From contig JASJEI010000059.1 of the NCBI GenBank assembly GCA_030064795.1, positions 1 to 37,073 of the forward strand: a DNA stretch of 37,073 bases, given 5' to 3'. Positions 26,447 through 35,013 of this stretch are shown piece after piece. The stretch is from Pleurocapsa sp. MO_226.B13. Lineage in GTDB: Bacteria; Cyanobacteriota; Cyanobacteriia; Cyanobacteriales; Xenococcaceae. How positions within the stretch are numbered: position 1 is the first letter of the stretch; each line of letters begins with the position of its first letter. Both the position numbers and the translations under genes were made by a program. The notes under the pieces were generated by a model, which saw only the letters and a list, made by a program, of their open reading frames with translations, ran no database searches and was not told where the DNA came from.

Positions 26447-26943
26447 ACCGCGCCAGAAATCAAGCTAAAGGCTACCGCCAACCAAAATAGAATCAGGCTG
26501 GTAGTATCCCATTGGGGAGAAAGAGGCGCGATTAAAAAAGCGATCGCGATAATTTGGACTACGGTTTTTAGTTTGCCCCAGATGTTTGCCCCTGAAATAC
26601 TAGCATTACCCGTCAATTTAGGATTGACTCGCCATCCTGCGATCGCCATTTCCCTAGCCAAAATCAAAAATACCCCCCAAGCAGGGACTAACTGTAATTC
26701 AATTAAAGCCAGCAGAGAGCCTAAAACTAGCAGTTTATCTACCAAGGGATCGAGAAACTTACCCAACTCCGTTACCAGATCTAACTTACGAGCCAGATAG
26801 CCGTCTACCCAGTCTGTCCCTGCTGCAACTACAAAAATCCCCACACAGAGCCAACGATTGCTAGGTGTGGGGTAATTTAGTAGATAGAGAATAAAAGGCA
26901 GTCCTAAAAGACGAGATAGAGTGATCCAAGTTGGAATATTCAT
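26374..26943 (-). CDS. pgsA: CDP-diacylglycerol-glycerol-3-phosphate 3-phosphatidyltransferase
   Basis: A 189-residue membrane enzyme that makes phosphatidylglycerol phosphate, the precursor of phosphatidylglycerol, which photosystems need. The CDP-alcohol phosphotransferase signature is intact: D47-G48-x2-A51-R52 ... G61-x3-D65-x3-D69, in DWVDGYLARKLD and GKFLDPLVD. It has several transmembrane helices and an opening (MNIPTWITLSRLLGLPFIL) typical of PgsA. The hydrophilic tail after about 170 is encoded within the 73-bp convergent overlap and is probably dispensable. Confidence 0.92.
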   Translation of the reverse strand: MNIPTWITLSRLLGLPFILYLLNYPTPSNRWLCVGIFVVAAGTDWVDGYLARKLDLVTELGKFLDPLVDKLLVLGSLLALIELQLVPAWGVFLILAREMAIAGWRVNPKLTGNASISGANIWGKLKTVVQIIAIAFLIAPLSPQWDTTSLILFWLAVAFSLISGAVYILPSISSSREKSISEPSLPDAK

Positions 26944-27041
26944 AAAATTTGGGGATTGAACTTGGGGGCAGGGATGAATTAATTATAAATATAAATAATT
27001 TAAATAATTGTCTTGTTTGCTCCTTGCTCCTTCTTCCTTCT

Positions 27042-27716
27042 TTAACAAGCTCCCCTGCGTAATAAAACCACAGCTATAGTTTGCAAGATTAGGTAAACAT
27101 CATAAGATAAAGACCATTTTTGTTGATAGTGAAGATCCATTTTGACAATATCTTCAAAATCCAAGACTTGCGAACGTCCTCTAACTTGCCATTCTCCAGT
27201 AATTCCTGGTTTGACCGACAAACGTTGAAAATGACGTTCTTCGTACATAGAAACTTCGTCAGTTGTGGGAGGGCGAGTTCCAACTAGACTCATCTCACCT
27301 TTAAGTACATTCCAGAATTGGGGAAACTCATCTAAACTAGTACGGCGCAGAAAACGACCAACTCTAGTGATCCGAGGATCGTTCTCGTTTTTAAAAATAT
27401 GTCCCTTTGCTTGGTTTTCCACCAGATGCTTTTGCTTATCTGCATCAGCAATCATCGAGCGAAACTTCCAGATTTTAAAAGGCGCGCCTTCAAAACCACA
27501 GCGAGTTTGACTATAAAAAATAGTACCAGGATCGTCGAACCACATCGCCACAGCGATCGGAATAGCAATGATGCCTGTAATCGCCAAACCAACAATTGCT
27601 CCCAATATATCTAAAATTCTTTTAGCTCTACTGGTTACTGAAGGATGAACTTGACTTGCAACAGATAATGGTAGAACTTGCATTTCCTTTAGACGGAGAT
27701 TAACAGGTGAAGTCAT
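27042..27716 (-). CDS. Polyprenyl-phosphate sugar-1-phosphate transferase
   Basis: I prefer the ATG at 27716 (224 residues, MTSPVNLRLKEMQVLPL) over the one at 27755. One transmembrane segment (AIVGLAITGIIAIPIAVAMW) precedes the conserved catalytic domain: KIWKFRSMIADAD, TRVGRFLRRTSLDEFPQFWN, VGTRPPTTDEV and KPGITGEWQVRGRS. Such enzymes start exopolysaccharide repeat units by loading a hexose-1-phosphate onto undecaprenyl phosphate. Related cyanobacterial proteins include HepC of heterocyst envelope synthesis. The sugar is unknown, and no glycosyltransferase cluster surrounds it. Confidence 0.88.
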   Translation of the reverse strand: MTSPVNLRLKEMQVLPLSVASQVHPSVTSRAKRILDILGAIVGLAITGIIAIPIAVAMWFDDPGTIFYSQTRCGFEGAPFKIWKFRSMIADADKQKHLVENQAKGHIFKNENDPRITRVGRFLRRTSLDEFPQFWNVLKGEMSLVGTRPPTTDEVSMYEERHFQRLSVKPGITGEWQVRGRSQVLDFEDIVKMDLHYQQKWSLSYDVYLILQTIAVVLLRRGAC

Positions 27717-28191
27717 AAAAAATAATTTATATAGTAGGTTTAGATTTAAATACATATCGATCGCGCTGTTTATGCAATCTTATTGGCTTGACAGTGAAAT
27801 CTGCCAGGTACAAAGTCATTCTTTACCGAATCTTTAAACAATAATTCAAGAGTTTTAAGATTCTGTAACTTAATTGTTTTTTTTGAAATACTAAAATAAG
27901 CAAAAATAGACATAATATTATCAAATAATCTTTAATTTTAAGGAAATAAATATAAATCTTTTTTTAGACACCTAGGCAAAAAACCAGTCTTTATCAAGAT
28001 TAATTGAGGATTTACGGTGGGGATCGCTCTAGCGAAGATATTATTTTTTAAGCTTAGATAAAACCCAAAATATCTCAAATAGAATGTATTGCCCAAACAA
28101 ATTTATTTCTAATTTGCAATAAATTCAATTATTTCACTTTTTTTGATGATACAAAGGAGATATTTATAGCCAACTAAAATTAACTTTCTCT
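27717..28191. other. Divergent intergenic region before the Crp-type regulator
   Basis: About 475 bp of AT-rich DNA without a recognisable gene. A small hairpin, TCGCTCTAGCGA, lies near 28024-28035. A strong AAAGGAG at 28153-28159 sits 32 bases before the chosen ATG of the regulator with no ATG, GTG or TTG nearby at normal spacing. No palindromic Crp-type operator stood out. Confidence 0.3.
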
Positions 28192-28899
28192 ATGGAAGAC
28201 CAATCTCGTTATCTAGAGTCAAACATCGATCGTGAAGAACTAATACAACTAGTCCCCTTCATGTCTGACTTACCAGAAGACAGCATTCATAAAATTGCAG
28301 CTCACTTTGTCACCATATCTCATCCCGCCAATCAAGTACTGCTACTAGAAAATGATTGGGGCGGTTCGGTTTATTTTATTTTGGAAGGATGGGTCAAAAT
28401 TCGTACTTACAATCTAGATGGTAAGGAAGTTACCCTCAATATAATTGGCAGAGGAGAAATATTTGGTGAAATGGCAGCAATAGATAAAATGCCTCGCTCC
28501 ACAGATGCGATCACCTTAACCAAAACTTTAATTGGTAGAATACCAGCAGAAGATTTTGTCGATTTGATAAATACTGAGCCTATGGCTGGAGTACGTCTGG
28601 TTCAATTAATGGCAAAGCGTTTGCGCCAAGTCAATCGCAGACTACAATTACGGGAAGCGAGCAGCATCTCCAGAGTTGCGGATGCGATACTTTTTTTGGT
28701 TGAGGGACAGGGAAAAGAAGGTGAAAAAGGTACAGAAATTCCCAATTTACCTCACCGAGAAATTAGTAGTCTCAGTGGACTAGCCAGAGAAACTGTCACT
28801 AGAGTCCTGACCAAATTAGAAAAAAAAGGCTTAATTCAAAGAGATGCTGACTCGATGCGGATTCCCGATGTACTTGCCTTAGAAGATACTATCTCCTGA
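28192..28899 (+). CDS. Crp/Fnr-family transcription regulator
   Basis: A 235-residue regulator with an N-terminal cyclic-nucleotide-binding fold and a C-terminal winged helix. The effector pocket keeps E93 and R102-S103 (IFGEMAAIDKMPRSTDA), as in cAMP-binding Crp proteins, so cAMP binding is plausible. The recognition helix region is REISSLSGLARETVTRVLTK. No iron-sulfur cysteines of Fnr type are present. It is not NtcA by its pocket and recognition helix, as far as I can judge. The membrane-protein gene downstream begins 51 bp later and may share its transcript. Confidence 0.88.
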   Translation: MEDQSRYLESNIDREELIQLVPFMSDLPEDSIHKIAAHFVTISHPANQVLLLENDWGGSVYFILEGWVKIRTYNLDGKEVTLNIIGRGEIFGEMAAIDKMPRSTDAITLTKTLIGRIPAEDFVDLINTEPMAGVRLVQLMAKRLRQVNRRLQLREASSISRVADAILFLVEGQGKEGEKGTEIPNLPHREISSLSGLARETVTRVLTKLEKKGLIQRDADSMRIPDVLALEDTIS

Positions 28900-28950
28900 C
28901 ACGATCGAACCCCCAAACAATTTTACTGGTTTGACCAAATATATAATTTT

Positions 28951-29715
28951 ATGTCTATAGAAGACCATAAGAACTCTTTATCCGATCCGACAGAACCAAT
29001 CAATGATGATGAGATTAACTGGGTAGATGGAGGAGACTCTGATTTTGTTCGATCCGATCTGACATCCTCTCCAGCAAAACCCAAAAAATTGACTAAAGTT
29101 ACCACCGACACAGTGATAATGGTGGAGACGGCATTTTTAGCCAGTGCAGCAAGTTTGGTCTGGCTAATTAATTATTATTTTCCGTTTGGACCAATCTTAA
29201 GAATCTTTTTTCCCATTCCTATTGCGCTAATTTATTTGCGACGAGGTAATCGTGCTTCTTGGATGGCAGCGATTGTATCGGGATTGCTACTTTTGGTCTT
29301 AATGGGCCCGACTCGAAGTATTATTTTCTTAATGCCTTATGGCTTGATGGGCGTACAGTTAGGGGCTTGCTGGCAACGTAAAGTAAGTTGGTTGTTTTCC
29401 ATTTTATTTGGTGCAGCCATTGGCACACTGGGAATATTTTTCCGTTTTTGGTTAACCTCGATCTTAGTTGGGGAAAACTTGTGGGTGTATGTCATCACTC
29501 AAATTACTCAAGTGGCGGACTGGCTATTTTTTAAACTGGGTATTTTGGCACAGCCCAGTTTTATTTTGATTCAGACTTTTGCTTTTGGCTTGATTATCAT
29601 TAATAATTTAGTTTATTTATTTGCAGTGCATTTAGTAGCTTTGATGTTGCTCGATCGCCTTAATAACCCCATCTCTCGCCCTCCTGAATGGGTTAGAGTA
29701 TTACTCGACTATTAA
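28951..29715 (+). CDS. DUF2232-family multi-spanning membrane protein
   Basis: A 254-residue protein with an acidic soluble N-terminus (about 1-50) followed by six or so hydrophobic helices, including IALIYLRRGNRASWMAAIVS, a conserved-looking stretch of DUF2232 (YybS-like) proteins. Members resemble small-molecule transporter S-components, but function is not established. The next gene starts 3 bp after its stop, so the two form an operon. Confidence 0.78.
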   Translation: MSIEDHKNSLSDPTEPINDDEINWVDGGDSDFVRSDLTSSPAKPKKLTKVTTDTVIMVETAFLASAASLVWLINYYFPFGPILRIFFPIPIALIYLRRGNRASWMAAIVSGLLLLVLMGPTRSIIFLMPYGLMGVQLGACWQRKVSWLFSILFGAAIGTLGIFFRFWLTSILVGENLWVYVITQITQVADWLFFKLGILAQPSFILIQTFAFGLIIINNLVYLFAVHLVALMLLDRLNNPISRPPEWVRVLLDY

Positions 29716-29718
29716 ATA

Positions 29719-30837
29719 ATGATTTACGTTTATAGTCAGTTACAGTCAGGAATGCGTTGGTTGAGGCAATATAGGGGCAAAAATCCCAGTTTTGCCTGTG
29801 TCTTGGGTTTTACGGCTACAGGAGTAATTCCAGGTATTTCGGCTGCGGGAGCAACACCTAAAGCTCGCCAATATACGGCGATCGCCGATGCTGAATTTTT
29901 AGCTAGAGGAGTACAAGAAAACTATCGTCATCCTTTACCACTACTAACCGAGGGAGTTTCTCCTACATTCATCACTCGTGCAATGATCGAAGCTTTGAAA
30001 ATACCGACGTATCTTTTTAATGCTGGTTTACTCCACCAACCGACTGTAGATACGATCGATTTGGGGGGGACTCCAGCTAATTGTTTGACTTCTGGTCGAG
30101 CTATGGCTATTGAAACAGTAAAGCACCTGTTTCAACAAGGGCTGAAGTGGGGGGAAAAGCTAGCTCAGACAGCTGATTATTTAATTATTGGTGAATGTGT
30201 GGTTGGAGGGACAACTACCGCTCTAGCACTTTTAACGGGCTTAGGAATAGAAGCTAAAGGAATGGTTAATAGTAGTCATCCTCAGTGTAATCACGCTCAA
30301 AAGTGGTCAATTGTTCGGGCTGGCTTATCACGAGCAGATTTGTTCCAATCAAATCAGCCTAATGACCCCTTAACTGTAGTAGCAGCAATAGGCGATCCAA
30401 TGCAAATTGTAGTTGCTGGAATGGCGATCGCAGCTAGTCGCAGTTGTGGAGTGATGTTAGCTGGTGGAACACAAATGCTGGCGGTATATGCCTTAGTTGA
30501 AGCAATCTCGCTTTACCATCATGTCTCCGCTCAATTTTCCAGGGTTGTGGTGGGTACAACTCGTTGGGTAGCAGAAGACTCGACTGGGAATACAGTTGGT
30601 TTGGCAAATCTCGTCGGTGGAGTCCCCCTGTTAGGTACTGGGTTAAACTTTGCTACTTCTCGTTATCCTAGTTTTCGTGCTTACGAGCGAGGATACGTCA
30701 AAGAAGGTGTGGGTGCTGGCGGTTGCGCGATCGCAACTCACCTCAAACAAAATTGGACTTCCACCCATTTGCTAACTCTCATCGAAACTTTATTTGCTCG
30801 TTATCGCTATTTAAGAATGAATTCTATAAGTCAATAA
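29719..30837 (+). CDS. CobT-like nicotinate-nucleotide phosphoribosyltransferase
   Basis: A 372-residue protein of the archaeal/cyanobacterial CobT-like family. Recognisable parts are the glycine-rich stretches DYLIIGECVVGGTTTALALL and SCGVMLAGGTQMLAVYAL, and KEGVGAGG near the end, which corresponds to the catalytic glutamate region (EGTGA-like) of CobT. CobT activates the lower-ligand base for cobamide synthesis; cyanobacteria mostly make adenine-containing pseudocobalamin. It would then help supply the cofactor of the MetH encoded 15 kb away. It lies 3 bp after the DUF2232 gene and overlaps the next gene tail to tail by 27 bp. Confidence 0.8.
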   Translation: MIYVYSQLQSGMRWLRQYRGKNPSFACVLGFTATGVIPGISAAGATPKARQYTAIADAEFLARGVQENYRHPLPLLTEGVSPTFITRAMIEALKIPTYLFNAGLLHQPTVDTIDLGGTPANCLTSGRAMAIETVKHLFQQGLKWGEKLAQTADYLIIGECVVGGTTTALALLTGLGIEAKGMVNSSHPQCNHAQKWSIVRAGLSRADLFQSNQPNDPLTVVAAIGDPMQIVVAGMAIAASRSCGVMLAGGTQMLAVYALVEAISLYHHVSAQFSRVVVGTTRWVAEDSTGNTVGLANLVGGVPLLGTGLNFATSRYPSFRAYERGYVKEGVGAGGCAIATHLKQNWTSTHLLTLIETLFARYRYLRMNSISQ

Positions 30838-31191
30838 CTGTTCCTCTAGAGCAGCAATCCGATTATAGGCAGCAGTAAGCTGAGCGGTTAAACGACGAAT
30901 TTGGGTATCGGGAGAGAGATTTTCGCTACTAGAACTAGTACTGCTAGTGCTACTATTATCGTCTACCAAGATATCTTTATGAGTTAGTTGATATTCTGAT
31001 TCTTTATCTTGAGTGAGGGGATTGCTAGGGTTAGAAGTAAAGTTAGGTAAAGAATAAGACTCTTGTGACCTGGTTGTCGATTGCTGCTGACTGGTCAAGA
31101 CTTTTATCTGTGCGCCGATCTTTTCGATCGCAAGATGCATTTTGTCTATTTGATCGCGCAGTTCAGCTATTTGTACTTGTAATGTATCCAT
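30811..31191 (-). CDS. Coiled-coil hypothetical protein
   Basis: A 126-residue protein with two helical coiled-coil segments, MDTLQVQIAELRDQIDKMHL onward at the N-terminus and RRLTAQLTAAYNRIAALEEQ at the C-terminus, joined by a low-complexity linker rich in Ser, Thr and Asp (about 40-90). I do not recognise a family. Its 3' end overlaps the CobT-like gene by 27 bp on the opposite strand. Confidence 0.6.
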   Translation of the reverse strand: MDTLQVQIAELRDQIDKMHLAIEKIGAQIKVLTSQQQSTTRSQESYSLPNFTSNPSNPLTQDKESEYQLTHKDILVDDNSSTSSTSSSSENLSPDTQIRRLTAQLTAAYNRIAALEEQLLTYRIHS

Positions 31192-31445
31192 AAATCTACT
31201 GACATTAATTCAATTAATTTTTCTCTATGTTTATGCTAAAAGCATTATCAACAGAAATTACTACTATTCCTGATTCATTTAACAATTGCTCAATTTATTT
31301 TTATAAAGATATTGATGTTAACCAAAAACTATAGTTTAGTGACGCATTTTACTAAAATTTACTCCTAAAATACAGCTTTTGACAGAGATGAAGTCAGGGC
31401 TTCTAAATAAGTAGATATACCTTTAACTTTTAATGTCGAACAGTA

Positions 31446-32627
31446 ATGAATTATCAATTATCTCGTCGTTATTTTCTTCAGGCTGCTACCACTGCTGCTT
31501 TGACTCAACTATTGCTAGGTTGCAGTAACTCTCAAGAAATTTTCCACATATTATTTTTGGAAAATTCTGTGCCAATACAGTTGATTGGGGACTTTCGCAA
31601 GACGATTAGCCCAGAAAATAAAGTTGATTTTCAACCCCAAACCCAGCTAAATCGGATATTTGATGCCCTACTAAATTTAAAATCAACTAAAAATCTAGAT
31701 TCAAATACAAAAAACTTATTAGATAAAATCTTTAATCAATCTATAATCTATCCTGGGGTAACTTCTTTAGGTAATTTTTGGCTATCCTTAGCAATTAAAC
31801 AAAATTTAATTCAACCTTTATCAGTCAATAGTTTAGCTAACTGGCAAAAATTACCTGCTGCTTGGCAAAAATTAGTTCGACGCGATCAGCAAGGTAATGT
31901 AGCAGATGATGGCAAAGTTTATGGCGCACCGTATCGTTGGGGAAGTGCAGTAATTGCTTACCGTAGTGATAAGTTAAATAAACTAGGATTGACAATAACA
32001 GATTGGCAAGATCTCTGGAATCCCAAATTAGGCGATCGCCTGTCTTTATTAGATTCACCGAGAGAAGTTATCGGTCTAACTTTAAAAAAACTCGGATATT
32101 CTTACAACACAGACGATTTAAATTCAATACCAAATTTAGAAACGGAATTATCCGCCTTAGACCGACAAGTAAAACTCTATAGTTCCGAGCATTATTTAGA
32201 ACCTCTGGTATTGGGAGATACCTGGGTAGCTGTTGCTTGGTCAACAGATATTTTGCCTCTATTAAAACGCTATCCTGAGATTGAATTTGTTATTCCCCAG
32301 TCGGGAACATCTTTGTGGACGGATATGTGGGTTGTACCGCGATCGACCGAAGCTTTGGCTGTAAATGAGGATCTTGCTTCTATGGTCGAACACTGGATTG
32401 ACTTTTGCTGGGAGTCTAGATCGGCAAAACAAATATCTCTCTTCACTGACGGCATTTCGCCCATCTTATTATCAATGAAGTCCGAAGACATACCAGAGGA
32501 TTTACAAGATAATATTTTTCTCAATTCAGAAGTGCTTAATTCAGAGCGAAGCGAATTTTTATTGCCTTTAAAACCAGAAACCGAACGGCAATATCAGGAT
32601 TTGTGGATTAAGATTAGACGAGCCTAG
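31446..32627 (+). CDS. Periplasmic solute-binding lipoprotein, PotD/PotF-like
   Basis: A 393-residue substrate-binding protein. The N-terminus has a twin-arginine-like SRRYFLQAATTAAL followed by a lipobox LLLGC, so it is probably exported and lipid-anchored. The fold resembles family 1 spermidine/putrescine-binding proteins: YGAPYRWGSAVIAYRSDKL, DWQDLWNPKLGDRLSLLDSP and WVVPRSTEAL. No permease or ATPase gene adjoins it, so any transporter partner is encoded elsewhere. The ligand is uncertain. Confidence 0.8.
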   Translation: MNYQLSRRYFLQAATTAALTQLLLGCSNSQEIFHILFLENSVPIQLIGDFRKTISPENKVDFQPQTQLNRIFDALLNLKSTKNLDSNTKNLLDKIFNQSIIYPGVTSLGNFWLSLAIKQNLIQPLSVNSLANWQKLPAAWQKLVRRDQQGNVADDGKVYGAPYRWGSAVIAYRSDKLNKLGLTITDWQDLWNPKLGDRLSLLDSPREVIGLTLKKLGYSYNTDDLNSIPNLETELSALDRQVKLYSSEHYLEPLVLGDTWVAVAWSTDILPLLKRYPEIEFVIPQSGTSLWTDMWVVPRSTEALAVNEDLASMVEHWIDFCWESRSAKQISLFTDGISPILLSMKSEDIPEDLQDNIFLNSEVLNSERSEFLLPLKPETERQYQDLWIKIRRA

Positions 32628-32634
32628 TTCGGAG

Positions 32635-32654
32635 AGACAAGGCATGCCTTGTCT
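32635..32654. repeat. 20-bp palindromic repeat before recQ
   Basis: AGACAAGGCA followed by its exact reverse complement occupies the 38-bp gap between the lipoprotein stop and the recQ start. It is another dispersed cyanobacterial palindrome type. It may act as a weak terminator or mRNA processing site, and it lies 4 bp before the GGGAG Shine-Dalgarno region of the next gene. Confidence 0.6.
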
Positions 32655-32665
32655 GTACGGGAGTA

Positions 32666-34123
32666 ATGAGTATTGCTTGGCAAGAAGTTAGGGATAAGTT
32701 TCGGGAGATTTGGGGATATGAGGATTTTAGACCGCCTCAAGGAGAGATAATCAAAACTCTTTTGAGCGGTAAAGATGCTTTGGTAGTTTTGCCCACGGGT
32801 GGGGGTAAATCGATTTGTTTTCAGTTACCCGCACTATTGCAAACGGGTTTAACCATAGTGGTTTCGCCTCTGGTTGCGCTGATGGAAAATCAGGTTAATC
32901 AGTTAAAACAGCTTGGTTTGTCGGGTGCATTATTACATAGCGAATTGCCACGTAGCGATCGCAAACGGACTTTACAGGCTATTACTCAGCAGCAGTTAAA
33001 TCTAATTTATTTATCTCCCGAAACTTTATTGAGTATTCCCGTGTGGGAAATCATCTCTCAACCCGAAATCAAAATTGCGGGCATTGTTTTAGATGAGGTT
33101 CATTGTCTTACTCAATGGGGGACTACTTTTCGTCCCGCCTATCGTCGTTTGGGTGCAGTACGTCGTAGTTTACTAGCGGTAAAACCTCCAGAAACCAAAA
33201 TTGCGATCGCAGCTTTTACCGCCACTGCCGATCCTCAAGCCCAAAGAGAGATTATTCAAGCCTTAGAATTAAAACAGCCCGAACTTTTTCTAATCAGTCC
33301 CTATCGTCCTAATCTCAGTTTAAGGATTAAAACCGTTTGGACACCTAGAGGCAGAAAACAAGAGACATTAAAGTTTATTCAAGCTAGAAAAAATCAATCG
33401 GGTTTAGTTTACGTGCGATCGCGTAAAGACAGTCAAATGTTAGCCCAATGGTTTGAATCTCTCGATTATGCTGTTGCTGCCTATCATGCAGGGTTAATTA
33501 GTAGCGAACGCAGACAAATCGAGCAAGATTGGATTTCAGGCAAGATTCAGTTTGTAATTTGTACCTCTGCTTTTGGCATGGGCATAGATAAACCCGATGT
33601 CCGCTGGGTAGTTCATTATCACGCACCAGAATTAATTGCCGAATATATTCAGGAAGTAGGAAGGGGTGGTAGAGATGGCAAAGCTGCCGATGCTTTAACT
33701 CTGGTTAGCGAACCGACTGGCTGGTTAAATCCCGAAGACAAACAACGCAGTCGGTTTTTTACCAGCAAACTAGAGCAACAATACCGCACCTCACAACAGT
33801 TAGTCAAACAGCTACCAAATCGAGGAGAAATTAACGCGATCTCCCGACAGTTCCCCCAGGGAGAGATTACTTTGGGTATTCTGCACAGTTTGGGTTTAAT
33901 TGCTTGGCAAGATCCGTTTTCTTATCGCAAGCGTAAGTCTTCTGTAACTCTGGATGGTTTAACTCATAGTCAAAAACATCACCAACGACAGATGCAACAA
34001 TATTTAAAAACCCAACAATGTCGCTGGCAATATTTACTACAAGCTTTTGGTTTTGACAAACAAGCACGAGGCTTCAAATGCGGACATTGCGATCGCTGTT
34101 ATCAAAAGTCAAAAGAAAAATGA
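32666..34123 (+). CDS. RecQ-family ATP-dependent DNA helicase, short form
   Basis: A 485-residue superfamily 2 helicase. Motif I is TGGGKS at 44-49, motif II DEVH at 143-146, motif III AAFTATAD, and the later motifs SAFGMGIDKPDVRWVVHYH and QEVGRGGRDG mark the RecQ family. After the helicase core a reduced zinc-binding region ends with C472, C475 and C478 (CGHCDRC); there is no HRDC domain and little winged helix, so it is shorter than E. coli RecQ (about 610). It should unwind recombination intermediates. The start follows GGGAG closely (2 bp gap). Confidence 0.88.
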   Translation: MSIAWQEVRDKFREIWGYEDFRPPQGEIIKTLLSGKDALVVLPTGGGKSICFQLPALLQTGLTIVVSPLVALMENQVNQLKQLGLSGALLHSELPRSDRKRTLQAITQQQLNLIYLSPETLLSIPVWEIISQPEIKIAGIVLDEVHCLTQWGTTFRPAYRRLGAVRRSLLAVKPPETKIAIAAFTATADPQAQREIIQALELKQPELFLISPYRPNLSLRIKTVWTPRGRKQETLKFIQARKNQSGLVYVRSRKDSQMLAQWFESLDYAVAAYHAGLISSERRQIEQDWISGKIQFVICTSAFGMGIDKPDVRWVVHYHAPELIAEYIQEVGRGGRDGKAADALTLVSEPTGWLNPEDKQRSRFFTSKLEQQYRTSQQLVKQLPNRGEINAISRQFPQGEITLGILHSLGLIAWQDPFSYRKRKSSVTLDGLTHSQKHHQRQMQQYLKTQQCRWQYLLQAFGFDKQARGFKCGHCDRCYQKSKEK

Positions 34124-34132
34124 TTACCTACT

Positions 34133-34209
34133 GTAGGGGCGGTTCCCTAAAGGACTCGCTTTATGCGAAGCGGTATCCGTGATAGACGCTTCGCGCGAAC
34201 CGCCCCTAC
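34133..34209. repeat. Long-hairpin repeat and probable terminator of recQ
   Basis: The ends GTAGGGGCGGTTC and GAACCGCCCCTAC are exact reverse complements (13 bp). Inside, GCGAAGCG pairs with CGCTTCGC. The 77-bp element starts 9 bp after the recQ stop and ends just before the convergent gene. GTAGGGGCG-bounded hairpins are, to my knowledge, widespread in cyanobacterial intergenic regions. It can serve both strands as a terminator. Confidence 0.7.
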
Positions 34210-34212
34210 TAA

Positions 34213-34772
34213 TCAATACTTTCTGTAGCCATTGTTTACTGGTTGTGTAGGATAGACAGGTTGCTGATAATTACCGACTGGCTGTTGTGGGAGTTGAACG
34301 GGATAGACGGGTTGCTGTTGTGGTAAGGGTTGCTGATAGACAGGTTGTTGGAGACGGGTTGCTGGTAGACAGGTTGTTGATAGATAGGTTGCTGATAGGT
34401 TGGTACTGGTTGTGCAACAGGCGTAGTGGGGGCAACTTGAGGATAATAAGGTTTTTGAGAGGTAGGAGTAACTGATTCTACAGCGTGGCTGACTAACTTG
34501 TCTGAGGAGTCAGAACCTTTACTGAGATAAAGATGATCGGTTGCTCGATCGCCATAAATTCGCTTGGTCAACCGCCACTCAGGATTTAAAATAATTTTTA
34601 GCGAACCAGAACTTAAACCATGAGTTCTAACAATGTGTAATTGGGGTAGACTGCGATCGCGTGGTACGCCAATTAAATGCAATTCTCCATCCTGCTCGAC
34701 GATATCTGTAAGATAATCTAGACCATAATCTCGACCATTCAAACGAATTGAACAAATACTGATGGTTGGCAC
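34213..34772 (-). pseudogene. QQPVY-repeat protein gene with a one-base frameshift and altered 5' end
   Basis: The N-terminal half (GRDYGLDYLTDIVEQDGELH and onward) is a soluble unknown domain. A proline/glutamine-rich repeat follows (YQQPIYQQPVYQQPV). At 34351/34352 one base is missing relative to the repeat; the current frame then goes to SNNLSISNPYH and stops at 34236, while the adjacent frame continues the repeat (QQPVYQQPLPQQQPVYPVQL, ending NNGYRKY) to a TGA at 34213. Restoring one base gives 186 residues. The GTG start at 34772 lies inside the IscB-like fragment, so the native 5' end is probably lost or altered. Confidence 0.65.
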
Positions 34773-34992
34773 TACTAATTGTATAACCCTCCATTCTTGA
34801 ACCAGGATCTATTCCGCAAGCTACAGGTTGATAGTTTCTAGCACTAGGTTCTACGTTCAGTCGAACACAGAATATTCCTTTTTTCCAGAATGGAGTAGCC
34901 TTGCCATTTTTAATCCACTTCGCTGCACGAGTCGAGGTAGTTGGCATTAACGGAACTTGATTTGAGTCTACTACTGGTACTGATTTTTGCAT
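34627..34992 (-). pseudogene. N-terminal fragment of an IscB/RRXRR-type protein
   Basis: From the ATG at 34992 the protein reads MQKSVPVVDSNQVPLMPTTS, then AAKWIKNGKATPFWKKGIFC and ACGIDPGSRMEGYT. This is the PLMP region followed by the RuvC-I motif (GIDPGS, with its catalytic Asp) of IscB-like, RRXRR-domain proteins. Homology fades around HQYLF (near 34745). The bridge, HNH and remaining RuvC parts are absent, and the frame runs on into the neighbouring gene out of phase. It cannot be a working nuclease. The ATG stands just after the 3' end of the group II intron. Confidence 0.7.
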
Positions 34993-35013
34993 GGCGATAA
35001 GCCTAAATGATTT

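Noticed and set aside
34355..34475. QQPVY repeats as a DNA-level tandem array of regulatory interest
   Set aside because: The repeats follow codon triplets and encode a Pro/Gln-rich protein tract, so coding explains them.
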